This document shows positions 33,618 through 45,589 of a stretch of DNA of 64,000 nt, piece after piece. The notes below the pieces were generated by a model that saw nothing but the letters and a program-made list of their open reading frames with translations, was not told where the DNA came from and searched no databases. Position numbers and translations under genes: made by a program. Within the stretch, counting starts at the first letter, position 1; each line of letters opens with the position of its first letter. Source of the stretch: Ailanthus altissimus (taxonomy: Eukaryota > Streptophyta > Magnoliopsida > Sapindales > Simaroubaceae); the NCBI GenBank assembly GCA_946807835.1, contig OX327710.1, positions 15,240,501 to 15,304,500 on the forward strand. Reading direction: 5' to 3'.

Positions 33618-34573
33618 TTCAGTGCAGGGAGCCATGGTTCAAATTTGAAGAAGGAACACCGTTTGGTGAAGTGACCTTGCTGGCCACAAAGTTGACAGAA
33701 ACTTTTATAGGGTCGGGGAGGATGTTGATGGTTGGCAACAGAGAACTGGAGATTTTGATAATTGGATTGAGAGATAGCACGAGGAGAATTAGGAGGACGA
33801 GAAGGATGTGAGGATGGGTGGGGATATGACTGAGGTTTGGTCACAACATTGGCAGTGGCAGGTAGAAGAGTCTTTTTGTCAGAGACACGATCATGCTGTA
33901 ACTGTGCTTCACGAATTACTAACTTATCATGAAGCTCTTCAAAGGAAACAAAAGTTTCACGAGCCTTAACAGCATCAGACAAACCAAAATAATCCTCACC
34001 AAGACCATTAAGAATTTTGAGAGCAAGTTCATCAGCATCATAAGGAGCATGCATGAGAGATAGCTCATCATTATAGGATTTGATAAGTTGCATATACTCA
34101 GTTATTGTGCGAGTGCCTTTGGAGAGATGATCAAGTGCACATTTAATTTGCATGAGACGCCCACGAGAAGGCTTGGCATAGGTATTAAATAATGTAGTCT
34201 ATGCCTCCATGGATGTCTGTGCAGTGGCTATGAAAGGAATCAGTTGTGGAGAGATAGAACTGATGAGGGCACTCAAAATGAGTTGATCTTGTCGAACCCA
34301 TAGAGAATAAGCTGGATTGAGAGAGGATCCTTCAGTAGTGGTAATGGTTGGAGAGGGGCAAGGGTAGGATCCATCAACATAGCCAAGAAGATCATAGCCG
34401 ATGAGTACTATGTTAAACTGCATACGTCATGCACAATAATTGGTGGGAGTGAGTTGGATAGGTGTTTGGACTGTAACATTAATGGTAATAAGGGGGGTTT
34501 TGTGGTCGACATGGTTGATAAGGGTGGGTTGTGTAACAGTGGTAGTAGAAAGCTCGGTGGGTGATGTTGTCAT
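33618..34573 (-). pseudogene. Element A gag (two stops)
   Basis: ATG at 34573 (MTTSPTELSTT). The gag body has GYDLLGYVDGSYPCPSP, WVRQDQLILSALISSISPQ, NTYAKPSRGRLMQIK, LNGLGEDYFGLSDAVKAR and the zinc knuckle CQLCGQQGHFTKRC. Two in-frame stops, TGA at 34427-34429 and TAG at 34199-34201, both sit where the family has Trp. These are G-to-A changes in the coding strand. The frame is interrupted by B just after the zinc knuckle. It resumes in the protease region at 28218. Confidence 0.92.
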
Positions 34574-34602
34574 GATGGGTTGATGTTGCAACAGTAGTAG
34601 AA

Positions 34603-34615
34603 GGCTTTGATACCA
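34603..34615 (-). other. Primer-binding site of element A
   Basis: Minus-strand TGGTATCAAAGCC directly follows the 5' LTR. It has one mismatch to the usual initiator Met tRNA complement. Confidence 0.8.
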
Positions 34616-34838
34616 TAAAAAACTCTAAGAACAAACAATATTGTACGGCCACACACATACATTCTATTCAACGTAAGTATATATACAGCAAGTATTCCAA
34701 TAATTACAGGATAGAGATAGAAGTTAATTACAAGTAAAGGATAATGGCTTATCACCTATACAAACGGAATTACAAATACAAAGATTATCACCAGAGTTTA
34801 TCACGAAGTTTATCACCGTAAATAGCTATAGCTTATCA
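34616..34838 (-). repeat. 5' LTR of element A
   Basis: 223 bp, same length as 17973-18195, followed by the target duplication CACAG at 34839-34843. Confidence 0.92.
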
Positions 34839-34843
34839 CACAG

Positions 34844-35854
34844 AAGGTCTGCGGCACTGTTTTTTTTTTTTTTTTGACTCAGTACGCTCTCCTTACTTCA
34901 GTAATTGTACAATCTTGTTCAAGAATAATTCTATCAAATCTTAGTCTTCCCTGCTAATCACGGAACGGATTATAACTAAATTCTTGAAAATTAGTTTGGT
35001 TTCACGGGTTGCTCCATCTTCCAAAGATGCCTTTTACTGTATGTCAGTCTCCAAAATTTATCTACTTAGGTCCTAGTTAATTGATTACTTACTTTCAGAA
35101 GTCAGGGATGATCAATTTTAATTTTCTTTCAACTTGATTCGTTAATCTGGGGTTAGGCGAACAGGTTACTTCTATTATCTGCAATGCATTATACTTTCAC
35201 AGGCAACATGAAATGTCCCTAACCTATGAAACTTTAAATTGCTGGGGCAGCATGATGCTCTGTAATTTCCCCACATTGAATCTGAAAAGTGACTATCGAT
35301 TTCTACTTTTCAAGTAAGATTAGCTTATTATCCCCGTATAGCGTATTCCAAATTGCACAAATTCTTTCACTTCAAGAACTTCCATGTCTATGCAAGTTCT
35401 AAGAAAGTTTGGTTACTCTCTGCCGAGGAGGTGAATGAGGTCGAAGAAAGACTTCAATATTTCAAATGAAAGCCAAAAAAAAAAGGAGCAATTAAGCATG
35501 GTCCCACCTGAAAAGATTGATTATGAATGACATTATCATACAAATCCCGTTTGATATTCCAAATCAAGATTATTAGTAACTAAGTAGTTGCTTAAATTGG
35601 CTGATCTGCTAAAGATTTTGTGTAACTTTTGGTGATTTTGGTCCTACAGTTATGGTTACAATGCCCACCACCTTGTAGGGTTGATAACCATTAGTAAGAG
35701 TCCATTTAGGATTGTTGCTAGGGAGATTAAAAGTGAGTTTGATAAGTTAAAAATCATAAATGAGCCTAGCTTCGCTAAACTCGCACCGACCGTTAAATAT
35801 GCGGGTAGCTCTTCACGAAAGATTGTTAGCATGCCTCCCATAAGAATGCTGATA
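34844..35854. other. Intergenic or intronic, nothing recognised
   Basis: Continues the sequence that lies left of element A (17967). Contains a T17-type run (34860-34876) and mixed-composition DNA that could be intron or UTR of the gene suggested by the ORF at 17667-17933. No exon can be assigned. A hydrophobic minus-strand open frame at 35656-35841 is not convincing. Confidence 0.4.
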
Positions 35855-35943
35855 AGCTCGATAAGACCCCGTTGCCTAGAGCTAACATCATATAACCCAA
35901 TTGAGATATTGTAGAATAAGCTAAACCTCTCTTAATATCTTTT
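35855..35943 (-). pseudogene. ndhF: Plastid ndhF fragment in nuclear DNA (NUPT)
   Basis: Minus-strand sequence reads [11 protein letters not shown] then [12 protein letters not shown] and, after a 1-base insertion, GSYRA. This is a well-conserved segment of the plastid NADH dehydrogenase-like subunit NdhF. Only about 89 bp is recognisable and it is frameshifted, so it is a relic. The neighbouring sequence to the left could be further decayed organelle DNA, but I could not match it. Confidence 0.6.
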
Positions 35944-36141
35944 TAAAAATTAATTTAGATGTTCGGTAAAATAAGTTTAAAACCACTCATTCTATTGCAT
36001 ATTTTAAAAATAAGGTGAGGGTTACTTTCAAAATCTAATTTTGCAAATTAATTTTATCTTTAAATATGATTCAATTTTATTCTCATAAAAATAAAAAAAA
36101 ATTGAAAATTATCTTATTATAAATTAGTTGATTCTAATATT

Positions 36142-36143
<2 letters not shown>

Positions 36144-36177
<34 letters not shown>
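36144..36177. repeat. (ATT)n microsatellite
   Basis: An uninterrupted run of about eleven ATT units. Confidence 0.9.
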
Positions 36178-36178
<1 letters not shown>

Positions 36179-36692
36179 ATGATTTGCCGGCCAACATGCT
36201 TCAACGTGCATGCTAGCCGATACATCTATTCAAAGTAGCACATAAAATTAAAAACAAAAGTTCATTTTAATGGATTTAATCACTATTTTTTTTTAAAGCT
36301 CAGATAAACAAAAAACAAAACCTATTTTTCTTCAGTAATTAATGCTCTTTCTATGTAAATTACATAAAAATTTACCCTTTTTATTTTTCACAATTAAATT
36401 ATTGATACTTCCTTTCTTTAGTAGATTCAATACCTATTTTAAACATATCAATTTCTACAACATTATAATAGTATAATTCACCAAACTTATATAAATTATA
36501 TTTGGATCTCACAATACTTTTAAAAATATAATTTACTAAACACCAAACTATTTTATTCACACTTTTGAAAATATTATTTTTTTCAACATAGCAAATAATG
36601 ATTATTTTAAGAGAAAAAGTTACAATCATCTTGACCCTAAGAGAATATGCATAAAAGCTTTTGAATATAAAATGTATAAAGGCGTTCCTAAT

Positions 36693-39606
36693 AATATGTA
36701 AACAAATAAAATTTTAAACTAAAATACAAATTGTAATTGTAAGAGAAAGCCCTTTTGTAATATATTTTTCTATATTTTCACTTACTTAAAAGCATGCATA
36801 CAACCCATATTTATATTATTAAGGGAAGGCTTCTTTTCAATTTGGGATTTGTGGTGGAGGCCACTATTCACTATTTTATATTGCTAAGTAAAAATTTAAT
36901 GAGACACAAACCTAAATAAAATAATTATAATTTTATATATACAAACATATTGAATGTGCTAAATATTACTTCATTAAAAATTTTACCAATAAATTCTAAT
37001 GAAAAAACTTGGTTGAAAGAAAAAAAAAGTGTGATGCACATTTGTAATTGATATAATTCTTAAATAGGTTTTCTTTAATTAAATGCTCCCCTTAAAGTAA
37101 TATATATTAGTGCAATCATTTGTTGAGTCAACTCATGCCAATCGTGTGAACTATTTTTCAAAAATTAATGTTAGTAAAGATTTAATGAACAAATGTACAA
37201 ATTATTAGTGGAGCGTATCTTTTTACTATTGTAACTAATGAGTATAAAAAAATTTTACAAAAATATATTTAATTTTATCTTTTTTAATATATTTATCTCT
37301 AACTTAAGCAATATAAGTGCATTATCTTTATATATTATTATTGGTATATCTATTGCAGAAGATAGGTTGCATGTATTCAGAATCTAACGAATGATACATC
37401 GTAGCCATATGCATTTCCTACTTGTTTCATGTAATGCGAGATTCTCATAATAATTAGAAGAGGTGGCAATAAAGGTCTGCTTTGTGAATAATCATTAATA
37501 TACAATAGTCATAAAATATTTTAGAGGTAAATTTACTAATATTATCAAACATATAGTTTTAATTGGATAATTTGAAAATTGTGTCCTTAATTTGATGATC
37601 TATGCAAGTAATTTAGCAAATATAATATTTTGTGTAGATAGTAAATAAACATGTGATCACTGTGTAAATGCATAAATTAAAATCATAAAATAACGAAAAA
37701 GTTTACTTGGTAGGTGGATTGGTTCGCAAATATCTTTTTGAATCTTTTGTAAAAATGATGAAGATTCATGTCTAATCTTAAAAGTGGATAGTCATACTAA
37801 AAGTTTATTTTATAAGCAAGCGGTATAAATATTCTCATTAAACAGTAGAATTTTCTTATTTTTTAATGGGTATCCATGAGAATTTTCAATGATTTTACAC
37901 AATCATTAATTCTGAGTGACCAAGACAATCATATCATAGTGTAATTATTTTTGGATCACTGAACTTCTATGTTATTATTGTGTAACTTTCAATTAAATTT
38001 ATGATCATATAATACAATCTAGATGATAAAGTTGGAAGGTTTTCTAATGTGTTTTCTTTTTGAGACATAAGAAATAATAAAGATATTCTATATTTTTCTA
38101 ATTCAAAATCTCAATATGATATCTAATTCGGCGACTATATTAAAAATTAAAAAAGTTTCTTCTAAATCTACTTGCATTTAAAACATCATCAATATATAAT
38201 TTTATCCTGCTTAATAATAAAATTATTATTCTTTCAAAATATTCAATCAAATCTATAAAACCTAATATAATGTTGACTTCTATTTTAGTTATTATTAATT
38301 TTAAGAAATATGTCTTATCTCGAAAGATAGTGTGTGTAGTTCAATAGTTACACTGTCAGCCAAATATACATCCCAACTTTCATTTACAAAGTGGATAATT
38401 TATTTTTAAAAGTCATATTCTTTCATTAAATAAAATTTCATATTAGAAAATATAATAATACATTAAAAAGAGAAAAAAGTACAAAAATACCAAAAACGCT
38501 AACTAAAGCTTAATGCATATCATCATTCAAATGATGGACGCTTCCTTTTTAGTTCTCCAAAAAAATAAATTGAGACATTTAGATGAGTCAAATCTACAAA
38601 ATTTGAGTCATCAATGAAATTTTTTTTCACATTCTTTCTTCTTAAATTAATGAATGTCATATAAAGATCTACATGGTATTTTAGCATATGATAAGTATGA
38701 GACTTGTTTCCCTTCGTGCTACATCTATTACAAGTATAATTTTTAATTTTAAGGGTTTATTTTCTACACATTTATCTTTTCTTTCATTTCACTTCTAGTG
38801 GTATTGTCTATTTTTGTTCTTTTTTCATTCTGGGGACTTATAACTACCACGGGGTGATAACTATGTCCTTTCTCGCATCCTTTACTATATTCATTATTGC
38901 TATAGGTGTTTATATTGGCTTTAAGGAATGGTTGAAAATTAGTTAGATGCGATCTATAATTTTTCAATAAGAACTTATTATTTTGTTTAGCAACTAGAAA
39001 ATATGATATTAATTGTGAGTATTTTTTTAAAACGACACTCATGGTACTGTTATTACAGGACAACAGTAAAGATATAAAAGGTAGAGAATATTTTTTCTAA
39101 CATGTCTTATTTTTTGAGACTTGAATGTACATTTTAGATTTTGATACTTGTGCTAAGTAATTACCCCTAAAAACATCAAGTGTAAAGAACTACAAATTTG
39201 TTAAAAATATTTTTAAAGGCTTGTAAATCATGTTGATAATGCATTGATAAATAATGTGTAAACAAATAAAATTTTGAACCATCCTAAAAGAGATAACTCA
39301 TTTGGTTAGGCTCTTATTATGGAAGTAAAAGATTTAAGAATTGATCCTCCTCGTACCAATCTTAGAGAGAATTGATTTAAATTTCAACAAATATGAGAGG
39401 TTGAATAGTGTGTGTGATAATTAAAAAAAAAAGTAAAATTTTGAACTAAAGTATAAAAAAAAAGGTGTAATTATAAGAGAAAGCACTTTGCAATATGTTT
39501 TTCTAAATTTTCAATTATTTAAAAGCAACCCATATTTATAGCATAACGAGGAGGTTAAGGGAAAGCTTCTTTTCAATGTAAGAATTGTGGTGGAGGCCAC
39601 TATTCA
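36693..39606 (-). mobile_element. Decayed copia element K lacking RT
   Basis: Two related segments, 36693-36875 and 39250-39606, bracket decayed minus-strand gag to integrase sequence. They share GTAAACAAATAAAATTTT at the start, ATTGTAAGAGAAAGC in the middle and GTGGTGGAGGCCACTATTCAC at the end. The right one has an extra insert of about 150 bp. I read them as LTR remnants. Internal length is only about 2.4 kb, and no RT or RNase H could be found. Confidence 0.55.
37330..39130 (-). pseudogene. Element K gag, protease-region and integrase remnants
   Basis: Minus strand, many stops and frame changes. Gag patches include KYSQLISYFLVAKQNN and KNYRSHLTNFQPF (in 38764-39063), then a patch like VDLYMTFINLRRK with DLTHLNVSIYFF (about 38550-38680). 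Further on is a pre-integrase patch (ILRDKTYFLKLII-like, about 38290-38350). An integrase patch follows: FRYFMILIYAFTQ, SHVYLLST and AKLLAQIIKLRTQF-like sequence, about 37500-37700. All catalytic context is degraded. Confidence 0.65.
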
Positions 39607-41739
39607 CACTAACGTTCACACCAAACTGTTCACAATACTATCATACTATTCATAACATAATGATCATTATTATAATCCAAAACCAAGTTGGATTGCTTTT
39701 CTTCGCCACTTTTTTGCACATTTTTCTATCATTTGGAATCTGCTTGAAGCTTCACTTGTCCACAAATCACAATCATTTTGTCCTATTAAATTCATTTTAA
39801 AAAAAAAAACTAATGTTTGTTTTTTCCCACTTGACTAGGCCTAGGGAAGACAAAGGAGAAATCATCCTGCTGATCAGCACTTCACCAACTCTCTCTTGTG
39901 CCAATGCCTATGATACATAGCTCTTCCTTTCTTCTAAAAGTCCATTCAATGCAAAAAAAAAAAACAAACAAACAAATAAACTTAAAGAATTATTTATTAC
40001 AAGCTTAATTAATTTATTTGTGAGTAGCCCCCACTTGTATTTGTTAGGGAATGTTCGCAGTTTTCCTCTTTAATGCATAAGAAGATCTCCAGAATCTCTG
40101 GCTTGCGATAAATTATAAGCATAAAAGAAAAACCTGTTTAGGAAGAGGGACGTAATACTATTAACTTTTCCGCATATAAATAAAAATTCTATATAATGCT
40201 CATTGACAAGGATAAGCAAGAAAAAGTTGAAGAGTTGCCGTAAGAAAATGAAAATTATAATTGTCAATCACTTTCATATCGCTATTCCTATTGAAGGTGA
40301 TATGTTATTATATAGGTTAATTAGTGACACCCAACACAAAAGATTTTCGATGCCTACAACTGTATAAGACGTATCCCATCATACCAAAGAAAATCATGCT
40401 TCAGTAATTACATTTTTATAGGGTCAAGCATGCATGCATGTAGTGTATTATATATTATGCCTGGGTGTTGTTCGAATGGTTGCTGAGATATATTGTATTT
40501 GCAGGTACTCGAATTCGATTAAAAATTAAAAGGAGAAATTGATTATTTGAAGTATTTAATTTTTATTAAATTTTTTAAATAATATATATATATAAAAAAT
40601 AAAGCTGATAAAGTAAACGACGTTGCCCACACTTAGTGGGATGACGGGACATTGTTAAAACAATATTAAACAATGTTCCATCGTTCATCTGATCAAATTC
40701 TTCTCTATATATATATATATATGATTAAAATTTGTGACATAATATTTTTGACATAATATCTTATATAATTTTTTAAATTATTAAACTAATGTATATTCAT
40801 TAGGTTTAATTTAAATTTCAAATACACATTAAATACAATAATTACACATATCAAATTGTATCTAAGTCATTAAATATATATTGATTTAATAATTTAAAAA
40901 TAGTATAAAATATTGTATAAAACATATATTATTATAGATTCTGCCCTACATACTTATGTATGTATGTATGTATGATATCTTAGTGAATTAATAATAGAAA
41001 ATTAATGGGGGAAAATGGTTCTTCATTAATTAACTAATTAGCTGAGTTCAGTAGGTGAATCATGAATGATTAATGTAATAGGACACTTTATCTTTATACA
41101 CATCGCGTGCTGAAACAAAAGCCTTTCCTTTTGATTTTGAATCTTAGAACCTGGCATGCTTTTATTTTTTTTCATTATAAATTAAGTGATCTGTAAATTC
41201 AAATCATCCAACGAAGCATATACTATATAGTTGCTCAAATTGTAACACTGTAATCAGAATGGTTTGATCCCATTATTGTAAAAGTCAGAATTATAGTTTC
41301 TTAATCTTGTTCTACTTATAATTTCAGTTCATGACATATCATATTAGCCATCAAAATTTTGATCATCGTCGCCTAACATCAATAGATATCTACGGAAACC
41401 CTATCTAATTAGTCCTAATTTTGTGATGGTAAGGCACGTTTATCACCACAAATTACAAGATTGATTGATGAAAAGAGACATTTGTATCCAAAAATGAAAG
41501 GGAAGTTTTTTACTATCAAATTTAAAAAGAATCTATTTCATTCGAGAGAGATAAATGCCTTAAGAAACCAAACTTCAAAATCTTATTAGAACAAACTACA
41601 AACAAAATCTTTGACTAGCTACAATCATTTTTTTTGTGGTTCAACAATTTTATATAGGCGAGAATTGAAATGAACACTAAAAAGAGAGTTATCATATAGT
41701 CAAGTACGCGTTAAATGCATAAAAGGGGAGTAAGACGAG
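39607..41739. other. Intergenic, AT-rich
   Basis: No gene is recognised. Contains a (TATG)n microsatellite at about 40953-40973 and short TA runs near 40580 and 40710. Confidence 0.5.
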
Positions 41740-42660
41740 ACTTAGAAATGAAAAAAGATGAAAAAAACTAAAGGACTCATGTCCAGGCCCCAGTGTCGTG
41801 GCACTGGTGCTGCAGCACCGCAGCGCTAGTTTAGGCTAGTATGGGCATCACAGCGTCCAAGTACGGGAAGTCCATTTTATGCTCGATTTTGACTTTTTTA
41901 AGAGGGTTTCAGACTCCTAAACATTTGAACTCTTATTTTAATTAGGTTTAGAATTTCGATAAATATTTTTCTCACTATATAAACTCTTATAAACCCTTTA
42001 GATTGATTATCAAACATCAAAAGAGAGACTCTAAAGATTAAAAGACTAGGTAAATATTTAAAACTTGTGAACATTAAGGTGTAATCATTGTTGAGTGTTT
42101 ATTATTCTTAGAAGAACGAAGGTACACGACATAGATTTCTTTAAGAATTCTTTATTTGTTTTTCTTTGTAAAATTCTATAAGAGTTAATAAAAGAGATTA
42201 AGATCATTTGATCCATATTGAATGTGAATTTTTGCCAAATCACGTATATTGGTTGTGTTATATTCTTATTTTATTTACTTTCATATTATTGATATTATAT
42301 TTGCTTGTAATCATATATTTCTATTGCAAAATGATATTATGGTTTAAAGTTGATCTTAATTAGAATTTAACACTAAACTTAATTTTCAAAAAGAAGAAGG
42401 TGTTTCCTTCAACATAGTTAATTAATAAGTATTCTCATCCATTAAATAATAACTTTAATTTTTTATTTTTATTCAAACTTGACTACAAACATAAAATATC
42501 TTCACGCTTATTTGTGTTAAATTTAATAGTTGGCAAATACGTAATGTAATTAAATTCATTTCTTAGCAATAATAATTTGTAATTATCTTAAATATTGGAA
42601 TCGGTAATTCAATTGCTAGTTGGAGCATATATTAATTTAATTTAATTTAATTATAAGGTA
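41740..42660 (+). repeat. LTR-like block (Ty3-like) with GC-rich dyads
   Basis: A GC-rich cluster (41786-41866: GGCACTGGTGCTGCAGCACC, GCAGCGC) is followed about 110 bp later by a TATA box (CTATATAAACTC near 41977-41988) and an A/G-rich leader-like stretch. The layout equals that of solo LTR E, but ends and target duplication could not be fixed. No coding sequence. Confidence 0.4.
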
Positions 42661-43112
42661 GAACTTACCCTTCATATGAAATGAAGCAAATAAAGCAAAA
42701 AAAAACAACTGTAAGGCACTTTGCACACATCAATCTCAACTGGTCCATCACTCGATCGTTTTCTTTAAACAACTAATATTTTCTCAAAATTGTTAGAGCT
42801 TGTAAAATTAATATGATCATTCCTCTCTATCTATCTTACTTGTTTAGGAATATCCACGTTGTGATTAGCTCAATACCTCTACAAGTTTCTAAATTAAGAG
42901 AAAATTAGTTGTATTCTCTTTTTACGAGAGAAATTGATAGTCATACTTTAAACTTTAAATATTAGGAAATTTGCATCAAGTATATGACTCCAATAATCTC
43001 ATCAAATCAATATGTCCATCCAAGGAAACTACAAATTTGATTATGCATGAGTTTTATTTAAATTATCGATGCTTAATATTCATCCCGAATATATATTTTT
43101 TGGGGGAAAAAT

Positions 43113-43332
43113 GTTAGTTTCATTCTTAATTTAATTAATATATATTAATTTTATTCTTATTAATATTTTGTAAATACTTAATTAGTCCATTTAAGGATGT
43201 TTTTGACTATTTTTTGTTACCATTTTTATCCTTAAATAATGATCATTTTGGTATATACATAAACTAATTGAGTATTTATAAAAAATAAAAAATAAATTTG
43301 TATATATCAATTAAATCAATGACAAAATTAGT
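43113..43332. mobile_element. Foldback MITE
   Basis: About 220 bp that is nearly self-complementary end to end. The left arm GTTAGTTTCATTC... pairs with right ...AATGACAAAATTAGT. GTAAATACTTAATTAGT pairs with AACTAATTGAGTATTTAT. CCATTTAAGGAT pairs with ATCCTTAAATAA. The loop is the GTTTTTGACTATTTTTTG region. It is non-coding. Target duplication was not resolved because the flanks are A/T runs. Confidence 0.6.
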
Positions 43333-45230
43333 ATTTTTTTTATTTTTTTAAATAGAATTTTAGAAATAATCAGTGCTTACACCGATATTATTTTGAAATT
43401 AAGATATTATTTTTATTTGAGTTCAATATTAATTTAAAATTGAAATACTTTCTTGATTGAGATTACTCATATATGATTAAGATTCATTCATTTACTATAG
43501 TTTATATTACATACTCATATAAGAAATAACTATTTCATATTTGCTAAAGTAAAATTTTAATTAGGAGATAATTCTAATCTTTAATCATTAATTTTTCTAC
43601 ACAATTAATGATTAATTTTCTTAATAATAAAAAATATAGCCATTCTTCAACTCATCGTAAAGCATCAAAATAATTTGTTAACCAATATTATTTTTAATAT
43701 ACAATATTTCCAACAACTCTTGAGTCTCATCTTGGAGTGTAACCATAAGAATATCTTTGAAAAATGATTATGTTGGACTGATCCTCTCAGTTTGCTTTAC
43801 AATTCTGTAGTGGCAGACCAATATCTGTCCCAGTTAATTCTACACCACATAAAGTTAAAATGGGCAGCAGGTTTTCTTTTTGGTATTTTTACAACCAATA
43901 TGTTATTAATTTTAACTAAAACCAGTTATTAATTTTAACTAAAACCAAATTTCTAGCTGATGTTATGTTGTCATGATTAATTTTCTTTCTCAAAGCAACT
44001 CAGACTATTTTTTTGCTTAAAAATATTTCTCTAAAACTTTACCCATCATATTAAAATGCAAGGGAAAGGCAGGGCGAGAGTGGGGAAATCTTTCTCCTAC
44101 TCACCCTATTTTTAATTTTAAACTTTGTTTACTATCTCATTTCTTATTAAATTTAACATAATTAAGAGAAGGAGCCCATCGCATCTTGCCATGAGTAGCC
44201 TTATTTTTTAATTTAGAAATTAAGATTTGAGTCTCTTTTTATATACGAGTATGAGTAAATTTTTTTAATTTTTAATAGAGTAAATTTTACTTATATAAAT
44301 CTAAATTTACGATTGTCATAACGAAATGAATATTATTATTATTATTGCATATTCCAATAAACTTATGATTATAAATATAAGTAAAATGTTGTAATATTAA
44401 AAAAAATTGGAGATAAGAAATTCTCATATTGGAGTGACTTTCTCATCCCTACTCCCATTTTCTTATATTCCATTTATTAATATTAAATACTAATTTATAT
44501 TTATAAATTTTAATAATATAAAAATTTATAAATGCACTAATTATGTTATGATTAAAATTAAAGATATCAAACTAACAAAGTAGAATAATATGATAATACT
44601 TTTCAATAAGATCAATAGTAAACAAAGTTTCAAATAAATAATAAAATAAATCTAAAAATAAAAATTTAATTAATATTCTAATGTCATTTAGCAATCTAGT
44701 TCCCTATTAATGACTTCATATCCTCTCATTAAAATTTATGAGATTAAAATTTTATACTACATAAAAAATAAATTACTTTCAATTTTTTATTAATTTTATT
44801 GAGATCATATTTTACAAATAATTTAGCAATATAATTATAAAAAATAATATCAAAATTTATCTCATATGTATCTTTAATAAATGGGTTACATTCAATTTTT
44901 ATAAATAAAAAAAAAACTTGAATCCAAATTTATAATAAAAACAAATCATATAAAAATTAATTAGTTAAAACCAAAAAAATAAAATTCAGAGAATAAACTT
45001 TTTTTATATTCTAAAATTTTCAAAAATCACCCTAAATCTAACCCTTTCAAAACTAGTCCCTCCGAGGCTATCTCTATTCTCTACAGACATTTTTGCTATC
45101 CCTACGTCGCATCGAAGTGAAACCTACCTGAAAACATCCTCATTTCTCCATCACGGAGGTACCAAGTCAACCATCAATTTTCCCCCAAAAATTTTAATTA
45201 AAAATTACTAACATCCAAAAACATATAAAA
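43333..45230. other. Intergenic, AT-rich
   Basis: No gene or repeat family recognised between the MITE and the promoter of the glyoxalase-family gene. Confidence 0.5.
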
Positions 45231-45247
45231 AAAAATGGGGTTTTCTG

Positions 45248-45409
45248 ACGTGTCGCTGAGCCCGAAATCTGATGGTAAGTTGATTAGTGCTGTACAAGCG
45301 AAGCTGAGTCAGCAAATGCATACTACGTGTCATAGCATCATATATATCCCCAAAACGATGCATGAACGGGAGACGTGTCGCGCATGAACAAGTCCTTATT
45401 CTATAAATA
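45248..45409 (+). promoter_or_regulatory. Promoter of the glyoxalase-family gene: three ACGTGTC motifs and TATA box
   Basis: ACGTGTC occurs in the same orientation at 45248-45254, 45325-45331 and 45373-45379, upstream of the TATA box TATAAATA (45402-45409). This is the core of ABA-responsive elements bound by bZIP factors. A near-perfect dyad GCTGAGTCAGC (45303-45313), containing TGAGTCA, lies between the first two. The predicted 5' UTR of about 150 nt has no upstream ATG. ABA or osmotic-stress control is inferred. Confidence 0.6.
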
Positions 45410-45589
45410 TGGCCTCTGGCCTGTCTTTCTAAATAACTTCCATTCACTGCCGTGAAAGGTTTAGCTTCTTTTTCTCAAACTCAATTTTGCTAATCTTTTT
45501 TATAATAATTTTTCGAAATTTTGGTTTATTGTTTTGAGTTCTTGCCTTAGTTGTTGATTCGTGAGGTGGGACTGGATTTTCTTGGGAAA

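Larger units (their letters stand above)
17973..34838 (-). mobile_element. Copia element A (Ale/Retrofit-like), host of nested insertions
   Basis: The ends are two 223-bp LTRs, flanked by a perfect 5-bp duplication CACAG (17968-17972 and 34839-34843). Read on the minus strand the order is 5' LTR, primer site, gag, [B], protease-integrase, [D/E/Angela], RT-RNase H, 3' LTR. By eye the LTRs differ at about 17 of 223 positions, so it is clearly older than B. Gag and pol carry several in-frame stops. Part of pol between integrase and RT was lost with the left end of the D stack. Confidence 0.92.

Noticed and set aside
35656..35841. Hydrophobic minus-strand frame resembling a membrane protein
   Set aside because: Short, without homology I can name, next to the ndhF relic; may be decayed organelle DNA but not a gene.
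39585..39800. 71-codon plus-strand frame
   Set aside because: Overlaps the LTR-like repeat of element K and has no recognisable domain.
45551..45589. Extension of the glyoxalase-family gene to 45551
   Set aside because: The upstream open frame has TTG and no ATG; the family starts at the ATG at 45590.
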